Below, one piece after another: positions 7,977 to 17,698 of a stretch of DNA of 64,000 nt. The stretch comes from Streptomyces caeruleatus (GTDB taxonomy: Bacteria; Actinomycetota; Actinomycetes; Streptomycetales; Streptomycetaceae). The first letter of the stretch is position 1; each line of letters opens with the position of its first letter. Location: positions 487,220 to 551,219 of the forward strand of contig NZ_KQ948924.1 in NCBI RefSeq assembly GCF_001514235.1, given 5' to 3'. Under the pieces are notes generated by a model. The model was given only the letters and a program-made list of their open reading frames with translations. It made no database searches and was not told the origin of the DNA. Both the position numbers and the translations under genes were made by a program.

Positions 7977-9380
7977 ATGACCACCCTTGCCGATCCCGTC
8001 CCGGGAGGGCGTCCCGGTGACGTGGAGCGGGCCGGCGCGCTGAGCGGCGAGCTGTCCGGGCGGGGCGTGCACGGGATCGTCCTGGCCTACGTCGACACGG
8101 CTGGCGTCGGCCGGGTGAAGACGATCCCGACGGCGAAGCTGGCCTCGGCGGCCGCCTGGGGCGTCGGTATGTCACCGGTGTTCGACACGTTCCTCGCGAA
8201 CGACTCCATCGTCACCACCGACGTCCTCGGCTCCCCGGACGGCGACCTGCGCCTCTACCCCGACCTCGACCCGCTGGTGGAGCTGTCCGCTCAGCCCGGC
8301 TGGGCGTGGGCGCCGGTCGACCGGATCTCCCAGGAGGGCGAGCGGCATCCCGCGTGCAGCCGCACCTTCCTGCGGCGGACGGTCCGGGAGGCCGCCGAGC
8401 GCCACGGCATCACCTTCCGGGCGAGCATCGAGATCGAGTGGGCCGTCGCCCGGCCTCCCGGCGTCGACGGCGAGTTCGTTCCGGCGGTGACGGGTCCGGC
8501 GTACGGCGCCACCCGCCAGGTCGAGTTGAGCGACTGCGCCGCCGATCTGCTGGCGGCGCTCGCCCGGCAGGGTGTGGAGGTCGACCAGCTCCATCCCGAG
8601 TACGCGGCCGGGCAGTTCGAGCTGTCGGTGGCCGCGCTGGACCCGGTGGCGGCGGCCGACCGCAGCGTGCTGGTACGGCAGACGATCCGGGCGGTGGCGC
8701 AACGCCACGGCCTCGCGGTGTCCTTCGCCCCCGCCGTCCTCGGGCAGGGCGTCGGCAACGGCGGCCACGTCCACCTCTCCGTCTGGCGCGACGGCGTCAA
8801 CCTGCACGCGGGCGGTGACCGCCGCCACGGCATGCGCCCGGAGGCCGAGTCCTTCGCGGCCGGTGTGCTCACCCACCTTTCCGCCCTCACCGCGGTGACC
8901 GCCCCGAGCCCGGCGAGCCACCTGCGTCTGAGGCCCTCGCAGTGGGCCGGGGTGTTCACCGCGTGGGGCCGCGAGACCCGCGAGGCGGGGCTGCGCGTCG
9001 TCACCGGCACGGCGGGCCATCACGACCAGGCGGCCAACCTGGAGGTCAAGCCGGTGGACCTGGCCGCCAACCCGTACCTCGCCCTCGGCTGCCTGATCGC
9101 CGCCGGCCTGGACGGACTGGCCTCGGACGCCCGCCTGCCGGAGGAGACCACCGGCGATCCGGCCCGTCTGAGTGCGCGGGAGGCAGCCGCCAGAGGTGTC
9201 CGGAGGCTGCCGACCTCCCTCGGCGAGGCCGTCGAGGAGTTCCGTGCGAACGAGCCGCTGCGCGCCGCGCTGGGCCCGGTCCTCGCCGACGCCGTCATCG
9301 CCGTACGGCAGGGAGAACTCGCCTCCGTGGCCGGGCTGGACGACGACCGGGTGGCGGCGGCCTACCGCTGGAAGTACTGA
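7977..9380 (+). CDS. Glutamine synthetase-like gamma-glutamyl ligase
   Basis: The 467-residue protein has the glutamine synthetase fold: a beta-grasp N-domain (to about residue 110) and a catalytic domain with EIEWAVAR, AGQFELSV for glutamate and metal binding, NGGHVHLS for ATP and the late KPVDLAANPYLALG segment. It is clearly diverged from true GlnA: the usual adenylylation-loop Tyr motif is not visible. Streptomyces homologues of this group (GlnA2, GlnA3, GlnA4 types) ligate glutamate to polyamines or ethanolamine to detoxify or use them. The following amidohydrolase starts two bases after its stop, so the two are coupled. That pair corresponds to the two halves of fungal FluG. The true amine substrate is unknown. 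Confidence 0.85.
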   Translation: MTTLADPVPGGRPGDVERAGALSGELSGRGVHGIVLAYVDTAGVGRVKTIPTAKLASAAAWGVGMSPVFDTFLANDSIVTTDVLGSPDGDLRLYPDLDPLVELSAQPGWAWAPVDRISQEGERHPACSRTFLRRTVREAAERHGITFRASIEIEWAVARPPGVDGEFVPAVTGPAYGATRQVELSDCAADLLAALARQGVEVDQLHPEYAAGQFELSVAALDPVAAADRSVLVRQTIRAVAQRHGLAVSFAPAVLGQGVGNGGHVHLSVWRDGVNLHAGGDRRHGMRPEAESFAAGVLTHLSALTAVTAPSPASHLRLRPSQWAGVFTAWGRETREAGLRVVTGTAGHHDQAANLEVKPVDLAANPYLALGCLIAAGLDGLASDARLPEETTGDPARLSAREAAARGVRRLPTSLGEAVEEFRANEPLRAALGPVLADAVIAVRQGELASVAGLDDDRVAAAYRWKY

Positions 9381-9381
9381 C

Positions 9382-10560
9382 GTGAGCGCCCCGGGACCGG
9401 TCCACGAGACGCTGGCGGCGCTGCCGCTGGTGGACCACCACTGCCACGGGGTCGTCACCGCTGACCTGGACCGGGACGGCTTCGAGTCCCTGCTCACCGA
9501 GAGCGAGCCCTGGCCCGGCGTCTCGCCCTTCGACACCCCGGTCGGCGTGTCCGTACGCCGCCACTGCGCACCCCTGCTGGACCTCCCCCGCCACGCCCCC
9601 GCCGACGCGTATCTGGCCCGGCGTGCGGAGCTGGGCGGGGACGAGGTGAACCGGAGGTTTCTGGCCGCCGCGGGGACACGGGCCTTCTGCGTCGACACCG
9701 GGTACACCCCGCATCCGATCACCACGCCCCGGGAACTGGCCGAGACGGCCGACGCGACCGCGTACGAGGTCGTACGGCTGGAAGTGATCGCCGAGGCGGT
9801 GGCCGCGGCCGGGGTCGAACCGGACGCGTACGCCACCGCGTTCCGCACAGCCGCCGAGGAGGCCGTACGGCGGCCCGGCGTCGTGGCCGTGAAGTCGGTG
9901 GCCGCCTACCGCACCGGCTTCGACCTGGACCCGGCGCGCACCTCGGACGCGCTGGTCACCGCGGCGGCCAGGCAGTGGCTGGCGGACGGCGGACGGCTGG
10001 TGGACCCGGTCCTGGTCCGGCATCTGCTGTGGACCGCCGTCGACCTCGGCCTCCCCCTCCAGTTGCACACCGGCTTCGGCGACAGCGACATCCGTCTGCA
10101 CCGGGTCGACCCGACGCATCTGACGGACTGGCTGCACCTGACCAAGGGCACGATCCCCGTCCTGCTCCTGCACTGCTGGCCCTACCAGCGCCAGGCCGCG
10201 TTCCTGGCGGCGGTCTTCGAACAGGTGTACCTGGACGTGGGCCTCACCCTGCACCATGTCGGCCCCGCCCGGTCGGGAGCGGTCCTGGCGGAGGCGCTGG
10301 AGATCACCCCGTTCCGCAAGTTGCTGTACAGCTCCGACGCGTATGGTCTGGCCGAGTTCTACGCGCTCGGTGCGCTGGCGTTCCGCCGCGGTCTGGGCGA
10401 GCTGCTCCAGGACCGCGTGGACGCCGACGACCTGAGCCTGCCGGACGCGCTGCGGATCGCGGCGTGGACGGCCGGCGACAACGCCCGCCGCCTCTACGGA
10501 CTTCCCTTACCCGACCCCGCCCCCGCCCCCGCCCCCGAACCCCGCCCGCACCGCGACTGA
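9382..10560 (+). CDS. Amidohydrolase (FluG N-terminal-type), with a TTA codon
   Basis: The 392-residue protein is a TIM-barrel metal-dependent hydrolase, opening with the metal motif LVDHHCHG (residues 17-23), with further candidate ligands in LPLQLHTGFGDSD, LLLHCWPY and YSSDAYG. It probably removes or processes the gamma-glutamyl product of the upstream ligase, or hydrolyses a related amide. The GTG start follows the ligase stop by one base. Residue 376 (bases 10507-10509, in YGLPLPDP) is encoded by TTA, the rare codon read by the bldA tRNA, in the dispensable-looking Pro/Ala tail. That could tie full-length translation to development. The C terminus ends with a short PAPAP repeat. Confidence 0.85.
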   Translation: MSAPGPVHETLAALPLVDHHCHGVVTADLDRDGFESLLTESEPWPGVSPFDTPVGVSVRRHCAPLLDLPRHAPADAYLARRAELGGDEVNRRFLAAAGTRAFCVDTGYTPHPITTPRELAETADATAYEVVRLEVIAEAVAAAGVEPDAYATAFRTAAEEAVRRPGVVAVKSVAAYRTGFDLDPARTSDALVTAAARQWLADGGRLVDPVLVRHLLWTAVDLGLPLQLHTGFGDSDIRLHRVDPTHLTDWLHLTKGTIPVLLLHCWPYQRQAAFLAAVFEQVYLDVGLTLHHVGPARSGAVLAEALEITPFRKLLYSSDAYGLAEFYALGALAFRRGLGELLQDRVDADDLSLPDALRIAAWTAGDNARRLYGLPLPDPAPAPAPEPRPHRD

Positions 10561-10593
10561 GCGTTCGCAATTCCCGGAAAGTATGATCAAGCA

Positions 10594-11130
10594 ATGTCTG
10601 ACATGACCGAAACCACGCCCGGCTGGCTGTCGTCCGACGAGCTGGAGCAGGCACGCGCCCGCATGCCGATCCTGTATGTCGAGGCCGTGCCCGTGCGCGT
10701 CGACGACAGCGGCGAGGTCACCAGCATCGGCCTCCTGCTGCGCATCGGACCGGACGGAACGGTCAGCCGGACCCTGGTCTCCGGCCGCGTACTGCACCAC
10801 GAGCGGGTCCGCGACGCCCTGCTGCGCCACCTGGAGAAGGACCTCGGCCCGGTCGCGCTGCCCCGGGTACCTACGTCCCTGCAGCCGTTCACCGTCGCGG
10901 AGTACTTCCCGACGCAGGGCGTCACGGCGTACCACGACCCGCGCCAGCACGCGGTCTCCCTCGCCTACGTCGTCCCGGTCAGCGGTGACTGCCGCCCCCG
11001 CCAGGACGCCCTGGACCTGGTCTGGTTCAGCCCGCAGGAGGCGCTGTCCCCGGCGGTGCAGAGCGAGATGCCGGGCGGACACGGGGTGCTGCTGAAGCAG
11101 GCGCTGGCGCATGTGGGCTGCGTGGTCTGA
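10594..11130 (+). CDS. Nudix-fold family protein (DUF4916 type)
   Basis: This 178-residue protein looks like the actinobacterial Nudix-related DUF4916 family: PILYVEAVPVRVDDSGE followed by GLLLRIGPDG and a C-terminal DLVWFSPQEAL. The canonical Nudix box GX5EX7REUXEEXGU is not intact, so hydrolase activity is doubtful and a structural or regulatory role is possible. Two candidate ATGs lie nine bases apart (10594 and 10603); a GGAAAG lies about twelve bases before the first. A strong hairpin after the stop ends the transcript. Confidence 0.7.
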   Translation: MSDMTETTPGWLSSDELEQARARMPILYVEAVPVRVDDSGEVTSIGLLLRIGPDGTVSRTLVSGRVLHHERVRDALLRHLEKDLGPVALPRVPTSLQPFTVAEYFPTQGVTAYHDPRQHAVSLAYVVPVSGDCRPRQDALDLVWFSPQEALSPAVQSEMPGGHGVLLKQALAHVGCVV

Positions 11131-11146
11131 CCGGTCCCGGGGGAGG

Positions 11147-11177
11147 GCCTGTCCGGCGCCGTCGGCCCCGGACAGGC
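11147..11177. terminator. Bidirectional hairpin between convergent genes
   Basis: A 10-bp perfect stem (GCCTGTCCGG with CCGGACAGGC) has an extra three pairs in its loop. It sits between the ends of the convergent Nudix-like and DUF2218 genes and can serve both strands. Confidence 0.75.
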
Positions 11178-11242
11178 GAGCCGCGCCGCTGCCGACGGGG
11201 CTGCGGGTGACGGCCCGGGGTCGGCGGTCGTAGAGCGCGCGC

Positions 11243-11593
11243 TCAGTCCGGGCGGTGTGCCGCGTCGGGCTCGTCGCCCTTGCGCTGGGTGGTGCCGGGC
11301 TCGCCGCTGTCCCTGTGCCACTCCACCACCAGTTCGTCCTTGGCGCCGAAGCGGACGAGATGCCGGCCCACGACGTCCTCGAACAGCGCCAGACGCTCCG
11401 CGTCGGCCTCCACCGACAGCAGCAGCGCGCCCTCGGCCGCGGTCAGGGTGCCGGTCCCGCCCTGGAAGACGATCCGGCCCTCCCCCGTCGCCTCGTCCCA
11501 GCTGGTCTCGCTGCGTCGGCCCAGGTGGGACGCGAGCTGCTTGGCGTAACGCTGCGGGCGGTCGGTGGCGACGCGGGCTTCGGAGCGGGGCAT
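11243..11593 (-). CDS. DUF2218 family protein
   Basis: The 116-residue protein begins MPRSEARVATDRPQRYAKQL and continues SHLGRRSETSWDE, the recognisable opening of DUF2218, a small cytoplasmic family of unknown function in actinobacteria. The middle stretch LTAAEGALLLSVEADAERLALFEDVVGRHL is the conserved core. The ATG at 11593 is preferred to upstream extensions because the family begins there. It is divergent from rox and shares that intergenic region. Confidence 0.85.
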   Translation of the reverse strand: MPRSEARVATDRPQRYAKQLASHLGRRSETSWDEATGEGRIVFQGGTGTLTAAEGALLLSVEADAERLALFEDVVGRHLVRFGAKDELVVEWHRDSGEPGTTQRKGDEPDAAHRPD

Positions 11594-11611
11594 GGCGTAC
11601 TCCCGATGTGA

Positions 11612-13276
<1,665 letters not shown>

Positions 13277-13293
13277 GCGCGCGGCCGCCCAGC

Positions 13294-13332
13294 AAAAAGG
13301 GCCCTCACAGGCTCTCGCCTGCGAAGACCCTT
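13294..13332 (-). terminator. Intrinsic terminator of tRNA-Pro
   Basis: On the minus strand, AAGGG and CAGGC pair with GCCTG and CCCTT around a short loop, followed by TTTTT. It starts about eight bases after the tRNA 3' end. It also lies downstream of rox on the other strand, where it lacks a T-run. Confidence 0.75.
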
Positions 13333-13339
13333 CGCACCG

Positions 13340-13413
<74 letters not shown>

Positions 13414-13608
13414 GTGCCCGCCTGACCTGGGGTTTCCCCCGGCCGAACGTGCATGGAAACAGTACCGCACTCGGGTCGGTGGTCGCGCACTCCTTTATGC
13501 GCGGCCACCGACCTCAGCGAGCTCGCCGGCCGCAGCGTGCCCACCGCGTGCCCACCGGCTTGAGAACAGGCCGAGGTCGCGCGGCCACACCGGGTGTGCT
13601 TCGGCTCT

Positions 13609-13968
13609 TCACTCCCCCGTCGGCAGCCCCAATTCCGGATACGCGTCCAGCAGCCTCGTGGGTGCCGCCTGACGCCAGGAGTCGGCGAGGATGTCACGCA
13701 GCTCGTCCTCGCCCTCCAGGGCGGTCAGCCGGGCCCTCACCCAGGCGAACTGCGCCTCGTGGTCGGCGATCCAGAACTTGCCCGGCTCGGCCATCACCAG
13801 TTCGTCGCGCTCCTCCTTCGGGCAGCGCACGGCGATGGACGTCTCCTCCTCGGGCAGCGTGGCGAACATCTTGCCCGCGACCCGGAAGGTGGGCATGCTC
13901 CAGGCGATCTTCTCCGTCGTGTCCGGCAGAGAGAGGGCGATACGGCGTACGTCTTCGGCATCCGGCAT
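13609..13968 (-). CDS. MmcQ/YjbR family protein
   Basis: The 119-residue protein begins MPDAEDVRRIALSLPDTTEK and has the YjbR core: KIAWSMPTFRVAGKMFATL, then AVRCPKEERDELV and FWIADHEAQFAWVRARLTAL. This small fold is often called DNA-binding, but evidence for that is thin and its function is unknown. An in-frame upstream ATG at 13998 exists; neither start has a clear Shine-Dalgarno. It has no obvious operon partners. Confidence 0.85.
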   Translation of the reverse strand: MPDAEDVRRIALSLPDTTEKIAWSMPTFRVAGKMFATLPEEETSIAVRCPKEERDELVMAEPGKFWIADHEAQFAWVRARLTALEGEDELRDILADSWRQAAPTRLLDAYPELGLPTGE

Positions 13969-14032
13969 GACACGCACGGTAGCCGCCGGCACTGACAATC
14001 ACCTGGTGAGAGGGATTTCCGCGAACGGGGTC

Positions 14033-14226
14033 CTAGAAGCTGAAGTTCATGAACGCCTTCGCCATCCGCTCCGGGTCGTAGTGCCGGGGCCGCCGTAGAG
14101 GCGACCGGGTATCGGGAACCGGCCGGAGTACAGGTCGCAAGGGAACTGGTCGGCCCAACTCGGGTCCTCCTCAGCCCTGTCCAGCTCCTCCGTCGTCGCG
14201 CTGACGAACGAGATGCTCACGCCCAT
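14033..14226 (-). pseudogene. Remnant of a DUF1877-family gene (internal deletion and frameshift)
   Basis: The reading frame from ATG 14226 starts MGVSISFVSATTEELDRAEE and continues DPSWADQF, the typical N terminus of DUF1877 proteins (about 160-170 residues). After about 45 residues the frame runs out, while the adjacent frame supplies RHYDPERMAKAFMNFSF and a stop, which resembles a middle motif joined directly to the family's C-terminal tail. The total of 194 bases is not a codon multiple. I read it as a decayed copy missing its centre. A strain-specific short ORF is the alternative. Confidence 0.55.
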
Positions 14227-14348
14227 GGCAGTCAATCCCCCTCGGTGTACGGCTGCCGTGTGGTCGATCGACGGCGCCGAGTGTTCCACGCGGCACTGCC
14301 ACCGCGCCCGTCCCTGCCACCTCGCCCCGCCGCGCCTGCCTCGCCGGG

Positions 14349-14861
14349 TCACACGTGCTTGTAGTAGATCGTCGCCGGCCGCAGAACTCCGTCGGGGCTG
14401 GCCGCGTAGTCGGGGATCACTCCGGCCCGGGTCCAGCCGGCCGAGCCGTACAGGCGCTCGGCGAGGCTGTCGGTCTCGGTGTCCAGGTGGAGGAGGGTGA
14501 CCCCGGCGCTGATCGCCGCCTCTTCCGCGGTCGTCAGGAGGGTGCGGCCGAGGCCCTGGCCCCGGGCGTCCCGGTGCACCATCAGTTTGACCAGCTCGGC
14601 CCGGTGGCGGCTGTTGGGCTTGTCGGCGAAGGCCAGACCGACCGTGCCGACGGTCCGCCCGTCCTCGTGTGCCGCCCACACGGCCAGCTGACCGGTGGCC
14701 ACGGCGGCGGCGCGCTCCTTCCACCAGGCCATGGCCGCCGTACGGTCGAGGGGGCCCAGGAATCCGACGGAGGCCCCGTCCGTCACGGTGTCCACCAGCA
14801 GGTCGGCCAAGTCCTCGGTCAGCCCCAGGAGTTGGACCTCGTCCAGTCGTGTCACGATCAC
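14349..14861 (-). CDS. GNAT family N-acetyltransferase
   Basis: The 170-residue protein has the GNAT fold: a central TVGLAFADKP strand, then AELVKLMVHRDARGQGLGRTLLTTAEE with the acetyl-CoA-binding R/Q-x-x-G-x-G/A loop, and a C-terminal ERLYGSAGWTRAGVIPDYA. It transfers acetyl from acetyl-CoA to an amine of an unknown acceptor. Its GTG overlaps the upstream XRE-cupin stop by four bases (GTGA), so the two are coupled and the regulator probably controls it. GTG 14855 is an alternative start six bases on. Confidence 0.87.
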   Translation of the reverse strand: MIVTRLDEVQLLGLTEDLADLLVDTVTDGASVGFLGPLDRTAAMAWWKERAAAVATGQLAVWAAHEDGRTVGTVGLAFADKPNSRHRAELVKLMVHRDARGQGLGRTLLTTAEEAAISAGVTLLHLDTETDSLAERLYGSAGWTRAGVIPDYAASPDGVLRPATIYYKHV

Positions 14862-15415
14862 GGCAGCACCACCGCCAGCACGTACCGCACCGCCTCGGGC
14901 CCGGCGCACCGGAACCGCATGGCCCCCCATACCCGCATTCGCAGACAGTCCCCGGCGTCGAGATGGTGCCCGGTCTCCTGCACCGTCACATCGAGGGCCC
15001 CTTCCAGCACCCAGATGTGCTGCTCCAACCCCGGCACGGGCGGCCGGTCGTAGGCGATGTCGGCGCCCGCTCCGAGCCGTCCCTCGACGAGTTCGGCGCG
15101 CAGCCCGGTGTGCGGCGGTGACACCGATCGGCGTACGAACCCGGAGGTGCGGTCCTCCCACACCGGCTGCTCGGCCGCCCGCACCAGCAGCGCCGTCTCG
15201 GCCTCGACCTCGCTGAGCAGCTGGGACATGGTCCGCCCGTACACATGGCACAGGCGGTTCAGCAGCGAGGCGGTAGGGCTGATCTCGGCACGCTCCGCAC
15301 GGGAGAGGGTCGAGCGGCTGATGCCGCTGCGCTCGGCCAACTCGCCCAGGGACCAGCCCCGTTCGGCCCGCAATTCGGCCAGACGCCCGCCGAGACGGGC
15401 ATCGACGGGGTCCAT
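14858..15415 (-). CDS. XRE-family regulator with cupin domain
   Basis: This 185-residue regulator has a helix-turn-helix (SLGELAERSGISRSTLSRAE, about residues 22-41) and a C-terminal cupin (about 115-180, with GLEQHIWVLEGALDVTV and LDAGDCLRMRVWG). The ATG at 15415 is preferred because GGAG sits eight bases upstream. ATGs at 15448 and 15493 would place the coding region against or through the 35-bp palindrome that looks like its operator. It is translationally coupled to the acetyltransferase gene, suggesting a small regulated detoxification or modification pair. Confidence 0.85.
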   Translation of the reverse strand: MDPVDARLGGRLAELRAERGWSLGELAERSGISRSTLSRAERAEISPTASLLNRLCHVYGRTMSQLLSEVEAETALLVRAAEQPVWEDRTSGFVRRSVSPPHTGLRAELVEGRLGAGADIAYDRPPVPGLEQHIWVLEGALDVTVQETGHHLDAGDCLRMRVWGAMRFRCAGPEAVRYVLAVVLP

Positions 15416-15456
15416 GCCTTCGACTCCGTCCGCACTTCCTTGCTTCATATCCACCT

Positions 15457-15491
15457 GTCTCATATCCGGGAAGCTATCCCAGATATGAGAC
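15457..15491. promoter_or_regulatory. 35-bp palindromic operator upstream of the XRE-cupin/GNAT pair
   Basis: GTCTCATATCCGGG and CCCAGATATGAGAC are 14-base half-sites with one mismatch, separated by seven bases. A further half-site-like TTCATATCC follows toward the gene at about 15444-15452. Position and symmetry suggest autoregulation by the XRE-cupin protein. Confidence 0.8.
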
Positions 15492-15509
15492 ACCGGTGTT
15501 ACGGGCCGC

Positions 15510-16412
15510 TCACTCCCCCGCGACTTCGCCGAGCGCCGCGAGTACCGGCCGGATCAACGGGTGCCCCTCGGCGCCTCGCCGTACGGCCGCGAACACCCGG
15601 CGCGTGGGCGCCACCCCGTCCACGGGACGTACGACGACCCCAGTGAGGTCCATGCCGCGCAGCGCCGAGCGCGGCACGAGGGCCACGCCCGCGTCGGCCG
15701 AGGCGAGGGCGACGACCGCTCGGAAGTCGTCCGAGGAATGTTCGAGGCGGGGCTGGAACCCGGCGTTCTCGCAGGCCAGGACGACCACGTCATGGCAGGG
15801 ATTGCCGGGGTACGGGCCGATCCAGGGGTCCTTGGCCAGCTCTGCGAGAGGGACCTCGGGGGTGTCGGCGAGCCGGTGGCTCACCGGGACGACCGCGTCG
15901 AAGGGCTCGGCGTACAGCGGTACGTGCGCCAGGCGCGGGTCGTCGGCGGGCGGTGCGCCCCGGTACTCGACGGCCACCGCGATGTCGACCTGCCGGTCCA
16001 GCACCATCGGCAGGCTGGCGTCACCCTCGGCGTCCTGAACGCGGATGCGGATGCCCGGGGACGTCCCGGCGAGGCGGGTCACCGCCGGGGCGACGACCTG
16101 GGCGATGCCGGTCGCGAACGAGGCGACGGTGACCGTGCCGGCCGCGCCCGAGTCGTACGCCGCGAGCTCCGCCTCCGCCCGCTCCAGCTGGGCGAGGACG
16201 GCGTTGGTGTGGTTGAGCAGGATCTCGCCGGCCGGGGTCAGCCGTACGCCTTTGGCGCCGCGCTCGACGAGGCGGTGGCCGGTCTCCTGTTCCAGGGCCG
16301 TGAGCTGCTGGGAGACCGCCGAGGGGGTCAGATACAGCGCGGCGGCAGCCGCCGTCACCGTGCGGTGGTCGGCCACCGCACGCAGGATGTGGAGCCGCCG
16401 CGCTTCGATCAT
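15510..16412 (-). CDS. LysR-family transcriptional regulator
   Basis: The 300-residue protein has the LysR winged helix at its start (LHILRAVADHRTVTAAAAAL, then TPSAVSQQLTALEQETG) and a periplasmic-binding-like effector domain from about residue 90. LysR proteins normally act as tetramers and respond to a small co-inducer. It follows kbl by 37 bases on the same strand and may belong to the tdh-kbl transcription unit, in which case amino-acid catabolism is a plausible target; a stand-alone gene cannot be excluded. ATG 16412 is the standard family start. Confidence 0.9.
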   Translation of the reverse strand: MIEARRLHILRAVADHRTVTAAAAALYLTPSAVSQQLTALEQETGHRLVERGAKGVRLTPAGEILLNHTNAVLAQLERAEAELAAYDSGAAGTVTVASFATGIAQVVAPAVTRLAGTSPGIRIRVQDAEGDASLPMVLDRQVDIAVAVEYRGAPPADDPRLAHVPLYAEPFDAVVPVSHRLADTPEVPLAELAKDPWIGPYPGNPCHDVVVLACENAGFQPRLEHSSDDFRAVVALASADAGVALVPRSALRGMDLTGVVVRPVDGVAPTRRVFAAVRRGAEGHPLIRPVLAALGEVAGE

Positions 16413-16449
16413 GAGATCGATTATCGCAAGATCCGGAGCGAGCCGGACG

Positions 16450-17643
16450 TCAGCCTTCCAGTTCCGCCCGGGCCGCGACGAAGGCGTCCACGGCGCGGTT
16501 GACGTCGTCCGTCGAGTGCGCGGCGGACAGCTGGACGCGGATGCGGGCCTGGCCCTGCGGCACCACGGGGTAGGAGAAGCCGATCACGTAGACACCGCGT
16601 TCCAGCAGCAGCTCCGCCATCCGGCCGGCGACCGCCGCGTCACCGATCATCACGGGCGCGATGGCATGGTCGCCGGGGAGGATGGCGAAGCCCTCCTCGT
16701 TCATCCGGCGGCGGAACAGCGCGGTGTTCTCGGCCAGCCGGACGCGCAGGTCGTCCGCCGACTCCAGCAGGTCGAGGACCTTGAGGGAGGCCGCCGCGAT
16801 CACCGGGGCGAGGGTGTTGGAGAACAGGTACGGCCGGGAGCGCTGGCGCAGCAGGGCGACGATCTCGGCGCGGGCCGCGACATAGCCGCCGGACGCGCCG
16901 CCGAGCGCCTTGCCGAGGGTGCCGGTGATGATGTCGACGCGGTCCATGACGCCGTGCAGCTCGGGGGTGCCGCGGCCGCCGGGGCCGACGAAGCCGACGG
17001 CGTGCGAGTCGTCGACCATGACCATGGCGTCGTAGCGGTCGGCGAGGTCGCAGATCTCGGCCAGCGGCGCCACATAGCCGTCCATGGAGAAGACGCCGTC
17101 GGTGACGATCAGGCGGCGGCGGGCGGCGGCGGCGTCCTTCAACTGCCGCTCCAGATCGGCCAGATCGCGGTTGGCGTAGCGGAATCGGCGGGCCTTGGAC
17201 AGCCGGATGCCGTCGATGATCGACGCGTGGTTCAGGGCGTCGGAGATGACCGCGTCCTCGGGTCCGAGCAGCGTCTCGAAGACGCCGCCGTTGGCGTCGA
17301 AGCAGGAGGAGTACAGGATCGTGTCCTCCTGGCCGAGGAACGCGGAGAGCCGTGCCTCCAACTGCTTGTGCACCTCCTGGGTGCCGCAGATGAAGCGGAC
17401 CGACGCCATGCCGTAGCCCCAGCGGTCCAGCGCCTCGTGGGCGGCGGCGACCACCTCGGGGTGGTCGGCGAGGCCGAGGTAGTTGTTGGCACAGAAGTTG
17501 AGGACCTCGCCGGGGCGACCGCCCGCGCTGACGTTGACGGTCGCGGACTGCGGGGTGTCGATGACCCGCTCGGGCTTGTGCAGACCGGCGGCGCGGATCT
17601 CGTCGAGGGTGGCGCGCAGGTCGTCGCGCACGGAGTCGAACAT
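16450..17643 (-). CDS. kbl: 2-amino-3-ketobutyrate coenzyme A ligase (glycine C-acetyltransferase)
   Basis: The 397-residue pyridoxal-phosphate enzyme cleaves 2-amino-3-oxobutyrate with CoA into glycine and acetyl-CoA, the second step of threonine degradation. Lys245 in [10 protein letters not shown] is the Schiff-base lysine, [10 protein letters not shown] (from 211) holds the cofactor Asp, and [12 protein letters not shown] near residue 53 and [16 protein letters not shown] near 81 are signatures of the alpha-oxoamine synthase family and Kbl. Length matches E. coli Kbl. It follows tdh by 55 bases, and the two enzymes act in sequence on an unstable intermediate. Confidence 0.95.
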   Translation of the reverse strand: MFDSVRDDLRATLDEIRAAGLHKPERVIDTPQSATVNVSAGGRPGEVLNFCANNYLGLADHPEVVAAAHEALDRWGYGMASVRFICGTQEVHKQLEARLSAFLGQEDTILYSSCFDANGGVFETLLGPEDAVISDALNHASIIDGIRLSKARRFRYANRDLADLERQLKDAAAARRRLIVTDGVFSMDGYVAPLAEICDLADRYDAMVMVDDSHAVGFVGPGGRGTPELHGVMDRVDIITGTLGKALGGASGGYVAARAEIVALLRQRSRPYLFSNTLAPVIAAASLKVLDLLESADDLRVRLAENTALFRRRMNEEGFAILPGDHAIAPVMIGDAAVAGRMAELLLERGVYVIGFSYPVVPQGQARIRVQLSAAHSTDDVNRAVDAFVAARAELEG

Positions 17644-17698
17644 CGGAAAGCTCCTAGAAAAAGCAGATGACTTACGCGGGGAAGGCGTGCGCGGTGGC

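Noticed and set aside
5265..8072. 935-residue minus-strand open frame
   Set aside because: It lies antisense to the response regulator, lipoprotein and methyltransferase, whose protein motifs are clear. High GC keeps stop codons rare in the opposite strand.
8172..9848. 558-residue minus-strand open frame opposite the GS-like gene
   Set aside because: Composition is Arg/Gly/His-rich shadow with no domain, while the plus strand has GS motifs.
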